DNA from: Candidatus Goldiibacteriota bacterium
Lineage (GTDB): Bacteria > Oederibacteriota > PGYV01 > DSYL01
Assembly: GCA_018000835.1 (NCBI GenBank)
Contig: JAGNJD010000023.1
Span: 1 to 38,091 of the forward strand
Length of the DNA stretch: 38,091 nt
Direction of reading: 5' to 3'
This document shows, piece by piece, positions 15,938-25,991 of the stretch; within the stretch, counting starts at the first letter, position 1; every line of letters starts with the position of its first letter. The notes beneath the pieces are model-generated. The model worked only from the letters and a program-made list of their open reading frames with translations. It did no database searches and had not been told where the DNA came from. The translations under genes and the position numbers were made by a program.

Positions 15938-16219
15938 CGCTGGTTCATTTTCGCCTTTATTTACAATGTTTCTAAAACGCTTTTTCAACGTGAACTTTTT
16001 TGTCATATTTATTTTTCTTTTTTACGTTAGATTTCACGTCAGTTTTTTCATCTTTTCCCTTTGTTTTCAAGCACTTTCTAATTCTCTAACAGGAATCAAC
16101 CATTTTCCCTTATTTTTCAAGGGGTTTGTTTTTCATTTTTTATCCCTATTCTCTGGTATTTTCCATGTTCCTTTTCAATGAACATACTATAAATATACCA
16201 GAAATTTTTTCATTGTAAA
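15938..16219 (-). promoter_or_regulatory. CRISPR leader and probable promoter
   Basis: On the minus strand a -35 TTTACA (16214-16219) and -10 TATATT (16192-16197), 16 bp apart, would start a transcript near 16185. About 250 bp of AT-rich leader precede the first repeat. The 80 bp next to the array are also present at 7574-7654. No gene is seen. Confidence 0.6.
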
Positions 16220-16330
16220 GTATTTTTTTATTCATAAATTAAATTTCGTTGTTACTATTTTATTCCTTATCATTCTGTAAATACATAGAGACAGTTTTTG
16301 CTTTTCATTCCCTTTTTTATAAAGAAAAAA

Positions 16331-16417
16331 ACAAATCCCCCTCTTTCCCCCTTTTTCAAAGGGGGATAAAAAATAAAAAACAAATCCCCCTTTGTCCTAC
16401 TTTTTTAAGGGGGAAAA
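16331..16417. repeat. Two C/G-run repeat units
   Basis: CAAATCCCCCTCTTTCCCCC...CAAAGGGGG and a second, less perfect copy. They directly precede the double-hairpin element. Confidence 0.7.
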
Positions 16418-16438
16418 GAAATAAAGTTTTAAACATGT

Positions 16439-16599
16439 AGAGACAGAGCTTGCTCTGTCTCTGAATGCAAATTAATTGGTGGAATATTTTACAAATGGTT
16501 ATGAAAACAAAACAGCGGTTTATCCTACGCTTGTCGCGTGGCACACCGTTTGAATATCCGCCTTGCTTATCTTTGAGACACAGCAAGCTGTGTCTCTAC
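16439..16599. repeat. Double-hairpin dispersed repeat, full copy
   Basis: It has the same order as the copy at 7307-7467: arms AGAGACAGAGC and GCTCTGTCTCT, conserved core from 16501, then arms GAGACACAGC and GCTGTGTCTC. Its orientation is the same as in the other copies. Confidence 0.8.
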
Positions 16600-17225
16600 G
16601 ATTACGTTATTACATGTTTAGGATGATATATACGAATTAATAATGACAACGGATGATTATATTCAATTCCACCCATCGTTTTAAACATATAGAGACAGTT
16701 TTTGCTATTCAATACCATTAAAAAAAACAAATCCCCCTCTTTCCCCCTTTTTCTAAGGGGGATAAAAATAAAAAGACAAATCCTACTTCGTTCCATTTTT
16801 CAAAGGGGGATAAAAAATAAAAAACAAATCCCCCTTATTCCCCCTTTTTCTAAGGGGGAAAAAGAAGAAAACAAAACAGCGGTTTATACTACACTGGTCG
16901 CGTGGCACACCGTTTGAATATCCGCCTTGCTTATCTTTGAGACACAGCAAGCTGTGTCTCTACGATTACATTATTACATGTTTAGGATAATAAATACGAA
17001 TTAATAATGACGACGGATGATTATATTCAATTTCAACCCATCGTTTTAAACATGTAGATACAGTATTTGCTATTCATCCACCTTAAAAAAAATAAATCCC
17101 CCTTTGTCCCCCTTTTTCAAAGGGGGATAAAAATAAAAAGACAAATTTTACTTCATTCCATTTTTCAAAGTGGAAAAAAAATAAAAGACAAATTCCCCTT
17201 CATACACTTTTCCAAAGGGGGAAAG
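16501..17225. repeat. Tandem copies of the element core plus C/G-run units
   Basis: The core plus downstream sequence at 16501-16864 is repeated from 16865 (offset 364 bp). It includes the 16597-16700 stretch (TACGAATTAATAATGAC, then a shared ATTATATTCAATT). Compared with the left-end duplication at 379-1216 these copies lack about 65 bp of the AT-rich part. C/G-run units lie at about 16729-16862 and 17095-17225. No gene is seen in 16220-17263. Confidence 0.7.
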
Positions 17226-17263
17226 GCGGACACTACAATTTATCACCCTGCATTTGACATTTA

Positions 17264-20170
17264 TCACTGATGCTTTATTGCTATCTCTGCCTTCGCTTCC
17301 TTTAATCCCGCGGAATTCGCAGTTAAAACCAGTTTTGCATCTTTATTACCCGACTTTATGATTGCAAGGCACATGCCGTTAAATGCATTTATTTCTTTTG
17401 AATTAAAAAATGCATGATTTACCGGATTTCCATTACCCGTTGCTGCTATTTCTCCTCCCCCTTTTAAATCCAGCGTTATTTTATTGTTTGCAGTCGGACA
17501 GAAATTCCCGTCTTTATCAAGTATTCTTATGGTTACGTATGATAAATCCGCACCATCTGCATTTATTACGTTCCTGTCGGGCATAATTTCTATTTTTGCC
17601 GGCTCTCCTGCTGTTTTTATTTCTTCGCGGCATGCCTCAATTCCTTTATTTTTTGCTATTGCGAGTAAAATTCCGGGTTTATAAACAACATCCCATGAGA
17701 GACGCATGTTTTGTGCCTCAGACATTTTTTTCTCACCGAGTGATTCTCCGTTTAAAAACAATTCCACCGACTCACAGTTCGTGTAAACAAAAACCGGTAT
17801 TTCCATGTTTTCAAATCCTGAATGATTCCAGTGCGGCAGGACGTGCACCATTGGCTCATCAGTCCATCTGCTTTTATACAAATAGTATCTGTCCTTTGGA
17901 AACCCGCACAAATCAACTATGCCGAAATATGAAATTACCGACGGCCACCAGAAAGGAGTTGGCTCGCCTATGTAATCAAATCCGGTCCACACAAATTCGC
18001 CATATACCCATGGTGCTTCCATGATTGCCTGAAGCGATTGATAAGCAGGACACGCCCATCCCGGCGCAAAAATATCATAAGACGTGCATTGATTATTCAA
18101 TGTCGGTTCTATTACTACTTTACCATCCTTTATTACGAGGTTATATTCCCCGCGTGAACTCACGTCGGAAGCCGTCTCAGTTGCAATGAGTTTTCTTTTT
18201 CCTTTCAGCGTTTTGTAAGCCCACGGACTGTAATTTATCCCAAAAATGTCAACGCCGTCTCCCATGCCTTTTTCTATTGCCTGATTTACGTTGTTAAAAG
18301 CAGCAGTTACAGGTCTTGTCCCGTCTTCCCTGTGGCAGATATCTGCCAGCCATTTTGTCCTTTTGCCTGCATCGGCTGCATCACCCTGCCACTGCTCTGC
18401 TATTTCATTTCCAATTGACCATAAAATTATGCATGGATGGTTCCTGTCACGATGCAACATTGTCATAAGGTCCTTTTCTGCCCATTCGTCAAAAAAACGT
18501 CTGTAACCATAAACCGTTTTGTTTTCTTTCCACTCGTCAAATGCTTCATCCATGACAAGCATGCCCATCTCGTCGCATAAATCGAGAAACTGCGGGGCAG
18601 GCGGATTGTGACTCGTCCGTATTGCGTTTGCCCCCATCCGTTTCATTATTTCAATCTGCCTTTCCGCCGCCCGTCTGTGAAAAGCAGAACCAAGATAGCC
18701 ATTGTCATGATGCAGGCACACTCCTTTTATTGCCACTCTTTTCCCGTTTAAATAAAATCCGTCGTTTTCCGTAAATTCCGTTTTTCTTATTCCAAACCTC
18801 GTTACGTAAATGTCCTTTAATTTTTCCTTTGCATAAACTTTTGATACGCAAAAATACAAATCCGGCGATTCAGGAGACCACAATGACGGTTCTTTTATTT
18901 TCGTTTCCTGCTCAAAAATCTTTTCCGAACCCGACTTAACTATTTCTTCCGAGACGACCTTTGCACGTTCATTCCCGCTTTTGTCAAAAACCATATTTTC
19001 AAGTTTTATTAATGCATCTTTTGTACCCAGATTCTTTATTTTTATCCGTATTTTTATTTCTGCTTCTTTTTCTGAAATTTCAGGCGTAGTTATCTGCGTG
19101 CCCCACTGCGGCACAAAAATTCTTTCGGTTTCCACGAGACGGACGTCCCTGTAAATGCCTGCGCCTGAATACCACCGCGTGCACTGCTGCTTTACGTTTA
19201 CCCTTACTGCAATTAAGTTTTTTCCACCGTTAAATTTCAGATAAGGCGTAAGGTCATACGAAAAAGAAGAATATCCATAAGGTCTGTTTCCAAGATAAAC
19301 TCCGTTTATCCATACGCTGCTGTCCATATAAATACCATCAAACTCAACGTTTATAATTTTATCTTTGTAATTCTGCGGGAGCGCAAAAGTTTTCCTGTAC
19401 CAGCCAATGCCGCCCGGCAGAAATCCGTTTGCACTGCCACCGTCTGCTCCCCTGTTAAACGGGCCTTCAACCAGATTTTCGGGCTTTTCGGCACGAATGC
19501 CGCCGGGTCCATATCCGTCAAAAACCCTCACTGCTATTACGTTTTTTTGCCCGTATTTTATAATGTCTTTTCTAACCCTGTATTCCCTTACAACGTTCCA
19601 TGCAGAGACATAATCAGGCGGGAATGAACCAGTAGTGCCTATGAGTTCGCCGTTTAAATACGTTTCGTCAACGTCGTCAACCATGCCAATGCTTATTATT
19701 ACGTCCTGATTTTTATATTCCTCAGGTATTACGATTTCACGCCTATACCAGCCAAATACGTTATCCTGCGTATAATCAGAATGACTTTCCCAGTTACAGG
19801 GTAACACGACTTTCTGCCAGTCGCTATCATCCAAATCCGGATTTTTCCAGGATTTATCGTCGCCTTTTTTGAATTTCCATTCACCTGAAACCACGGAAAT
19901 AAACGGAAGGTCGTGCGTCTTTTTTTCTTCCGGAAGCCATCCCTCTATTGCCCAGTCATGCGGCAGATTTACTTTCCGCCATTTTGAATCGTCAAAGTCG
20001 GGTTTTGACATGCGTTCGTCGTCAGTCTGCCTTTGGAATTTCCATCCGTCATTAAAAAGAATAATTTCCCTGTGATTTAATTTTACGTTTATATTTAATC
20101 CAAATGCTTTATGGTTCAGACAATAAACCAACAAAAAAATAAAAAAGGAAAACGTCATAAATAGCCGCAT
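17264..20170 (-). CDS. Secreted GH2 beta-galactosidase with a domain nested in its N-terminal sandwich
   Basis: A 968-residue protein. ATG at 20170 (MRLF) is preferred over an upstream ATG at 20197 because AGGAG lies 7 bp before it and it starts a signal peptide (about 1-24). The GH2 order is N-terminal sandwich, immunoglobulin-like domain, TIM barrel and C-terminal sandwiches. Acid/base Glu589 is in WSIGNEI and probable nucleophile Glu665 in IATETAS; the barrel ends with VYGEFVWTGFDYIGEP. Residues about 78-235 form a second galactose-binding-like sandwich (WKKPDLDDSDW-type motif, YLNGELIG) inserted between DWAIEG and GPFNRGADGG, which are adjacent in ordinary relatives. It should release terminal galactose from xyloglucan fragments. 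It is the last gene of the locus. Confidence 0.9.
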   Translation of the reverse strand: MRLFMTFSFFIFLLVYCLNHKAFGLNINVKLNHREIILFNDGWKFQRQTDDERMSKPDFDDSKWRKVNLPHDWAIEGWLPEEKKTHDLPFISVVSGEWKFKKGDDKSWKNPDLDDSDWQKVVLPCNWESHSDYTQDNVFGWYRREIVIPEEYKNQDVIISIGMVDDVDETYLNGELIGTTGSFPPDYVSAWNVVREYRVRKDIIKYGQKNVIAVRVFDGYGPGGIRAEKPENLVEGPFNRGADGGSANGFLPGGIGWYRKTFALPQNYKDKIINVEFDGIYMDSSVWINGVYLGNRPYGYSSFSYDLTPYLKFNGGKNLIAVRVNVKQQCTRWYSGAGIYRDVRLVETERIFVPQWGTQITTPEISEKEAEIKIRIKIKNLGTKDALIKLENMVFDKSGNERAKVVSEEIVKSGSEKIFEQETKIKEPSLWSPESPDLYFCVSKVYAKEKLKDIYVTRFGIRKTEFTENDGFYLNGKRVAIKGVCLHHDNGYLGSAFHRRAAERQIEIMKRMGANAIRTSHNPPAPQFLDLCDEMGMLVMDEAFDEWKENKTVYGYRRFFDEWAEKDLMTMLHRDRNHPCIILWSIGNEIAEQWQGDAADAGKRTKWLADICHREDGTRPVTAAFNNVNQAIEKGMGDGVDIFGINYSPWAYKTLKGKRKLIATETASDVSSRGEYNLVIKDGKVVIEPTLNNQCTSYDIFAPGWACPAYQSLQAIMEAPWVYGEFVWTGFDYIGEPTPFWWPSVISYFGIVDLCGFPKDRYYLYKSRWTDEPMVHVLPHWNHSGFENMEIPVFVYTNCESVELFLNGESLGEKKMSEAQNMRLSWDVVYKPGILLAIAKNKGIEACREEIKTAGEPAKIEIMPDRNVINADGADLSYVTIRILDKDGNFCPTANNKITLDLKGGGEIAATGNGNPVNHAFFNSKEINAFNGMCLAIIKSGNKDAKLVLTANSAGLKEAKAEIAIKHQ

Positions 20171-20270
20171 TTTTTCTCCTGTGTTTTTCCGATACATCCC
20201 ATAGCGTCATTGCCGCATGGCAAACTTACCTGTGTCTATTTTTGTTTAACACCTATTATGGCCGGTTTTT

Positions 20271-22979
20271 CTATCTTATTCCACCAACAATTATTTCTCT
20301 GCCGTCGTATTTCACAATCCTGTCAGGCCTTTTTGTAAGGACGTCTCCTGCGCCTGCTCCAGGCCGCACAAAAACGACGTTAAATTTTCTTTCGTTAAGC
20401 ATGCCTGGAAATTTACCCTGCCTCCTGCCTATTAAGAGAATCTTCTTTTTCTCATCCCATCTGAACGGGATTATGGAATATATCCCTTTCTCATAATTAT
20501 ATCCGTCGTTTTCATCTTCATATAAATCAAAAGATGCATCTTCACCGGTATAAACTCTTATCTCAATAGGGTCGGCAGGTTTTTCAGTTGCCCACTGGAT
20601 TTCAGGACCAATGGGAATTATTGAACCGGATTTTACAAACAATGGAATAACGTCGTAAAAAGGTTTTACGTTAAGCACTCTACCTCCTGCAAGTGTCGCG
20701 CCAGTCCAGAAGTCATACCATTTTTTTGCAGGGGGGAGATAAATACTCATAAATTTCTTTTTATCCCGTAATTTCATGCCGGGCGTATACCAGTTTAATT
20801 GCATGACTGCCTGCTTTATTTTAAACTGCTGATGCTCTAATTTTATATCGTATTTTGTGTTTTCTTCAAGTTTTACTTTAAAATTAAACCTTCTCTCATC
20901 CCTGTTTTTCCATGCATCAACCACAAGTTTTCCGTCAAACCAGATGCGTAAACTGCCGTCCACAATGGCAGAGAAATCATATAAACCTGCTTCCTCTGAC
21001 AATATTTTGCCGCGCCAGCGCTGTGAATATTCACAGTCAATCTCAGGCGGTATGTTTCCTGACCAGCCCATTGACGAAGTATCTATTTTTCTGACCCTGA
21101 CGAGATTTTTAAAATCAGTTCCTTTGTAAATTTCAAAAGTAAGACCATGTTCCCTTCCGTCCGGAGTAAACAAATTTTTATAATAAATGTAAGTTCCCTT
21201 GTTTTCCGGTTCAGAGTATAAAGATTTATAAACCGGACATACCATAATTGATTTGCCAAAAAAATACTGGGTGCCGCAGTTTTTTGATTTTCCATCGTCA
21301 GGAAATTCGGAAGCAAGGGGCCGAATAAAAGAAAAACCCTCGTTTGTAACTTTTGCAGCAGTGGAATAAATGTATGGAAGCAGTTTATATCTTAAATTAA
21401 TGTATTTCACCTGCGTTTTGTATTCCTGACTGCCTTCGTCTCCAAAACGCCATATTTCCCTCGGACATGCAGTTCCATGCACGCGAAGAATCGGCGTAAA
21501 AGTTATGAACTGGAACCATCTCATATATAGTTCCTTGTAATTTTTGTCGTTCAGGGGATTTTTATATTTGAAAAACGGATAAAACGCGCCGACGTCACCG
21601 GTCCAGTATGGTATTCCTGAAACTGAAAAATTTATTGCAGCAGGTATCTGTGCCTTTAATATCTCCCATCCTGCAAAAGTATCGCCGGACCATGATGCAG
21701 CAGCATTTCTCTGCTGCCCGGCAAAGGAAGAACGTGTAAGGATAAAAAGCCGTTTTTTCTTTTCCGTTTTTCTGTAATTTTCTGATACGCCTTTTGTAGT
21801 CATCAAAGAAAAAGCATTAAGATATTCTTTCATCGTGCCAAGTGCATTTTTTTTATTTGCCTTTAAATATTCCTCACTTACAAACCTGTCCTCTGCCGAC
21901 AGGAATTCCGCCTCTGAGCCATCCATCCAGTATGCATCAAGTCCTATGTCATATAACCCCTTTTTCACGTATTTCCAGTAAACGTTTCTTGCCTCCTCTG
22001 AAAACGCATCATATACCCTTCCGCCGGTCCAGTGAGGGAAAGGAAACAAATGCCCTTTTTCCTTCATCTCCTTATATATCTGCGTTTTTTCGCCAAAACA
22101 AGGCCAGAGTGATGCCATAAGGTGTGCATTTAATTTATGTATGTTTTGCATCATCTTTTCCGGGTCAGGGTATCTGTATTTATTCCATATCATTCCTGAA
22201 AAATACTCGTTTTCACCCCAGTATCTCCAGTCCTGGACAATTGCGTCTATTGGGACTTTCCTTTTTCTGTATTCCTGCAGGACGTAAACGAGTTCATCCT
22301 GGTCAAGATATCTTTCCTTTGACTGCCAGAATCCCAATGCCCATTTCGGGAACATGGGCTGCGCTCCGGTAAGTGTCCTGTATTTTGATATTACGCCGTC
22401 AATGCCGTCGCCATATACGAAATAATAATCAACCATCCCGCCTTCCTCAGACCATAAAGAAAAATTTTCCACGTCTGATTTAAAAATCGTCTTTGAATAG
22501 TTATCCCATAAAATTCCCCAGTTTGAAGTGGAAGCAAGAAAAGGATTTACTATTACCCTGTTTGCCTGCACCATTAAAACCTCGCAGTTTTTGTAATTAA
22601 AAAAATCTTCTTCATACTGGCCAAGCCCGTATAGCCCGTCCTTTTTATTGCAGAAAAATTCCTGTTTTACTTCATCTTCTGTAGTTGTTTTTGTCCCTTC
22701 CTTTAAAAGTATTTTTTTGTTCAGGTCATGAAAATAAACTTTTCCGTTTTCTTTTTTTATGACTATGTTTAACTTTTTCGTTTTTATCAGTATTATTTTA
22801 CTGTTATCAAAAACGAGGAATTCGGTTTTCTCCGGCGTCATGACCACGCTTAAACTTTTTTTTGATTTTATCCTGTTTTTCTTACCAAAGGATACGCGGA
22901 CTATTCCCGGCGAATACAACAAAATTCGCAAAATTTTGTCGCCAACGTCGACCTCAACTCCGTTTTGTAACTTTTTCAT
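20271..22979 (-). CDS. GH31 alpha-xylosidase / alpha-glucosidase with PA14 insert
   Basis: A 902-residue protein. ATG at 22979 lies 5 bp after GGAGG; the GTG just upstream is too close. It has an N-terminal beta domain, a TIM barrel with nucleophile Asp353 in YWMDGSEAE and acid/base Asp433 in WSGDTFAGW, and C-terminal sandwiches. Residues about 590-735 resemble a PA14 domain (WRGKILSEEAGLYDFSAIVD, then LRIWFDGKLVVDAW). GH31 enzymes with PA14 include xyloglucan-active alpha-xylosidases, and the two GH74 genes upstream favour that activity over alpha-glucosidase. No signal peptide is seen, so it probably acts in the cytoplasm on imported oligosaccharides. Confidence 0.88.
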   Translation of the reverse strand: MKKLQNGVEVDVGDKILRILLYSPGIVRVSFGKKNRIKSKKSLSVVMTPEKTEFLVFDNSKIILIKTKKLNIVIKKENGKVYFHDLNKKILLKEGTKTTTEDEVKQEFFCNKKDGLYGLGQYEEDFFNYKNCEVLMVQANRVIVNPFLASTSNWGILWDNYSKTIFKSDVENFSLWSEEGGMVDYYFVYGDGIDGVISKYRTLTGAQPMFPKWALGFWQSKERYLDQDELVYVLQEYRKRKVPIDAIVQDWRYWGENEYFSGMIWNKYRYPDPEKMMQNIHKLNAHLMASLWPCFGEKTQIYKEMKEKGHLFPFPHWTGGRVYDAFSEEARNVYWKYVKKGLYDIGLDAYWMDGSEAEFLSAEDRFVSEEYLKANKKNALGTMKEYLNAFSLMTTKGVSENYRKTEKKKRLFILTRSSFAGQQRNAAASWSGDTFAGWEILKAQIPAAINFSVSGIPYWTGDVGAFYPFFKYKNPLNDKNYKELYMRWFQFITFTPILRVHGTACPREIWRFGDEGSQEYKTQVKYINLRYKLLPYIYSTAAKVTNEGFSFIRPLASEFPDDGKSKNCGTQYFFGKSIMVCPVYKSLYSEPENKGTYIYYKNLFTPDGREHGLTFEIYKGTDFKNLVRVRKIDTSSMGWSGNIPPEIDCEYSQRWRGKILSEEAGLYDFSAIVDGSLRIWFDGKLVVDAWKNRDERRFNFKVKLEENTKYDIKLEHQQFKIKQAVMQLNWYTPGMKLRDKKKFMSIYLPPAKKWYDFWTGATLAGGRVLNVKPFYDVIPLFVKSGSIIPIGPEIQWATEKPADPIEIRVYTGEDASFDLYEDENDGYNYEKGIYSIIPFRWDEKKKILLIGRRQGKFPGMLNERKFNVVFVRPGAGAGDVLTKRPDRIVKYDGREIIVGGIR

Positions 22980-23034
22980 CACTGCCTCCGTTTTTTTTAT
23001 ATATTCTTATGCAAATTAAAACGTAATTTTTTGT

Positions 23035-25188
23035 TTAAATTTCTTCTGCTCCCTGGGCTGCCGTATTACAGACGTAAAAATCAGGAAACAACCCGGTTTC
23101 CTTTTTATATAATCCAGAAACGTTCCTTTTAAAATCATAAACACAGTCTTTTTTTACTAAGTTTATGGTGCAACCTCCAAAACCTGCACCCGTCATGCGG
23201 CTTCCTATGCAGCCAGGACTTTTTATTGCAAGTTCAAACAACGCATCAAGTTCGAAGCACGTGACCTCATAGTTATCCCTGAGTGAAATGTGAGATGCTA
23301 TGAGGAGTTTTCCAAGAGCCGTGAAATTACCGTTTTTTAATGCTTCTGCTGCTTTTTTTACTCTTTCATTTTCATATATTACGTGCGTTGCCCTTTTAAG
23401 CAGGACTTTATCGTTTATCAGATTTTTATGCCTTTCAAATACTGCCGGCGGAATACTGCATAAATTTTCTGCAATTATCGCTTTATTCAGTAATCTTAGT
23501 GCTTTTTTGCATTCTTTCGTTCTCTCATTGTATTTTGAACCTGTAAGTTCCCTTTTTTTGCCTGAATCTATTATTACGATGGAATAACCGCCGGAATTAA
23601 AAGGTATGTAAGAAAAATCTGTATTATTGCAGTTTAACAGCATTGCATAGCCCTTCCTGGAAAGCGCAGACGCAAACTGGTCCATTATGCCGCAGGAGAC
23701 ACCGACAAAACTATTTTCCGCTTTTCTGCAAAGCAATGCTATTTCTTTTTTGCCGACGTTCCAGTTATTTAATCCGTCTAAGGCGGATGCAAAAGAAACC
23801 GTAAATGCAGCAGAAGACGAAAGCCCTGCACCATCCGGTATACTGCTGAAAAATAAAACGTCAAAACCATTTTTTAATTTATAACCATTATCGTAAAATC
23901 CGTTTAAAACGCCCATGGGATAATTTGACCACGTTATTTTTTCGTTGCGTTCGTTCTTTTTGTTTATTTTTAAAACAACTGATTCTTTTTTGTTAACGTC
24001 CTTTAAAACCAGTTTATCATCTTTCCTTTTCCGCATGGATGCATAACAATCCATGTTTATTGCAACCGGCATAACGTAACCGCCGTTATAGTCAATATGC
24101 TCTCCTATTACGTTTATTCTTGCAGGTGCCCTGAAAATTTTTATTTCCTCCGACGTTTTGTCAAACCGCCTGTTGAATTCAGAAAATAATTGTTCTTTAA
24201 ATTTCGTTACGCCGGTTGCTGCAAGATATTTTAATTTTGCAGGAATCATTTCTCCTGCTGTTTCTTCCGTAAGGGCTACGTTTGCAGCAGCCCACGCACC
24301 TGATTCAGACGATGCATAATATTTTATTTTATCCTTTGCCCGCAGTGGTGGATAAAATTCTATGTGCAGATGATAAAATTTTCCTGAATCTTTGTATTCC
24401 GGCGAATTTACGGGGTTCTGGTGGACACACATCATAAAAGGGAAAGAACGGTTAAACAGTGAATCAAAAGCGCCTTCCGTTACCTTTAAAGCGTCTGCAA
24501 GGTCGTCTTTTTCCGTTTCGTTTAAATCCGTCAGAAAAGGCACGTGTCTTTTGCTTACTATGAAAACGCCGTAAGGATAATCTGTAAAATACGGAATGTA
24601 AGCAATGAAACTTTTATTTTCATATATAATCCTTACGTCGTCCTTTATCTCTTCATCGTTCATGCGGCATATCAGGCATTTCCCGGTTTTTTTGTAAAAA
24701 TTACGGGCAGAATCAAGTTCTGTTTTTAGTTTCAGGGGGATAAAAGGATATGCATAAATCTGTCCGTGCGGATGAAGCATTGTAACGCCTACTTCTTCGC
24801 CTTTGTTTTCAAAAACAAATACGTATTTGTTTCTTTTGTTTTTTGAAAGTTCCCTGCTACGCTTAATCCACAGGTCAATTATTTTTCTTATGTGTGCCTG
24901 CGGCAGTTCGTATAAATTTATTTTATGGTCCGGCGAATACAGTATTACCTCGCATTTTCCGTATGCACGTTCATTTTTGTATAAAATACTTTTTTTCTTT
25001 TTTATTTCCGGTGCATTCTGCATCAATGCAGGAAAATCGTTATCATACTTTAATACGTCATAATTTTTGACGTTACCGGACGAAGGACAAAACGGACAAC
25101 TGTCTTTATTCATATGCGGCCTGTTCTGCCTCGTGGTAGCCACCATAACCCATGTCTGGAGCAAAGGATTCCATCGCAATTCGTTCAT
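23035..25188 (-). CDS. Fused galactose-1-phosphate uridylyltransferase and galactokinase
   Basis: A 717-residue fusion. The N-terminal part (1 to about 305) is GalT, with ELRWNPLLQTWVMVATTRQN, the zinc-type CPFC pair and the active-site HPHGQ (139-143). The C-terminal part (about 335-717) is GalK, with FRAPARINVIGEHIDYNGG, ATP loop GAGLSSSAA, catalytic Asp in CGIMDQ and the closing GSRMTGAGFGGC motif. Both halves appear complete. Together they phosphorylate galactose and exchange it with UDP-glucose, the first two Leloir steps. No epimerase gene is in the window. ATG at 25188 is preferred because GalT proteins begin with ELRWNP and GAGGG lies upstream. Confidence 0.93.
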   Translation of the reverse strand: MNELRWNPLLQTWVMVATTRQNRPHMNKDSCPFCPSSGNVKNYDVLKYDNDFPALMQNAPEIKKKKSILYKNERAYGKCEVILYSPDHKINLYELPQAHIRKIIDLWIKRSRELSKNKRNKYVFVFENKGEEVGVTMLHPHGQIYAYPFIPLKLKTELDSARNFYKKTGKCLICRMNDEEIKDDVRIIYENKSFIAYIPYFTDYPYGVFIVSKRHVPFLTDLNETEKDDLADALKVTEGAFDSLFNRSFPFMMCVHQNPVNSPEYKDSGKFYHLHIEFYPPLRAKDKIKYYASSESGAWAAANVALTEETAGEMIPAKLKYLAATGVTKFKEQLFSEFNRRFDKTSEEIKIFRAPARINVIGEHIDYNGGYVMPVAINMDCYASMRKRKDDKLVLKDVNKKESVVLKINKKNERNEKITWSNYPMGVLNGFYDNGYKLKNGFDVLFFSSIPDGAGLSSSAAFTVSFASALDGLNNWNVGKKEIALLCRKAENSFVGVSCGIMDQFASALSRKGYAMLLNCNNTDFSYIPFNSGGYSIVIIDSGKKRELTGSKYNERTKECKKALRLLNKAIIAENLCSIPPAVFERHKNLINDKVLLKRATHVIYENERVKKAAEALKNGNFTALGKLLIASHISLRDNYEVTCFELDALFELAIKSPGCIGSRMTGAGFGGCTINLVKKDCVYDFKRNVSGLYKKETGLFPDFYVCNTAAQGAEEI

Positions 25189-25325
25189 CATTCCCTCTTA
25201 TTACAATTATATTATGCTTAATTATCTAAATACAGCAGATGAGACGCTCCCTAAAAAAGAAGCGTTATAAGACAATCTCTAAAGGCTGGTGCCTCCTGAA
25301 TGCTGCTTTTTTATCTTTTACCTAA

Positions 25326-25904
25326 TCAAAAACTTCCCGTTACGTTATCAATATAAACCGGGCCTTTAAAATCACCGCCTGAATTAAATACAAAATAAAT
25401 GTGCCAGATGTCGCCTGCAATGTTATCTTCCTCAAGTTTATAAACGAGTTTGTTCCAGCCCGGTTTTAATCCCTGTGGAATCTGATACCAGCTGTTTGCA
25501 GAACCTGATATAACAAGAAATATCTGGCCATACTCAAGTCCTTTCATGGAAGTTTCAGGTACAAATACATCCATTGATATTGATTTAAGTTGTCCAAATT
25601 TGTCAATGAAAGGCCCATCGTTCATTGCAATATCCTGATTCCATCCCTTTGAGCCCTTTGCATCAATCTTTAACGAATATTTGCCCTCTTTTACGAATTT
25701 TACGTCTGAATTTACTGTGCACGCATTTGCCCATTTCCCTTTTCCATACCATCCATCCGTGGTATTTGACTCAAAATTCCACATCACTACTTCACCACTT
25801 GCAGATGATGATGACACTTTACCACTGCCGCCTTCCTCTTCAAACGTTGCGCAACCAAAAGTAAAAGCCGTTACTACAAACAACAAGACCAGAAATTTTT
25901 TCAT
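25326..25904 (-). CDS. Small lipoprotein with a carbohydrate-binding-like sandwich
   Basis: A 192-residue protein. ATG at 25904 sits 6 bp after AAGGAGG. A lipoprotein signal ends in FTFGC, followed by a Ser/Gly-rich linker (SSSSASGE). Residues about 40-190 look like a beta-jelly-roll of the CBM4/9, CBM11 or CIA30 type (VMWNFESNTTDGWYGKGKW near the start, GPVYIDNVTGSF at the end). It has no catalytic residues that I can identify. It is likely a surface or periplasmic binder of glucan fragments, as its GH74 and binding-protein neighbours suggest. The ligand is unproven. Confidence 0.75.
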   Translation of the reverse strand: MKKFLVLLFVVTAFTFGCATFEEEGGSGKVSSSSASGEVVMWNFESNTTDGWYGKGKWANACTVNSDVKFVKEGKYSLKIDAKGSKGWNQDIAMNDGPFIDKFGQLKSISMDVFVPETSMKGLEYGQIFLVISGSANSWYQIPQGLKPGWNKLVYKLEEDNIAGDIWHIYFVFNSGGDFKGPVYIDNVTGSF

Positions 25905-25991
25905 ACGCATCCTCCTTCTTATTTAATTTTATGTAGTTTAATACCAGTCATTTTATACTTTTTTCTATCATTGATGTTATCTGTTTCTTTC

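Noticed and set aside
17596..18024. Plus-strand open frame of 142 codons opposite the GH2 gene
   Set aside because: It is antisense to a clearly conserved catalytic region and has no family features or ribosome site.
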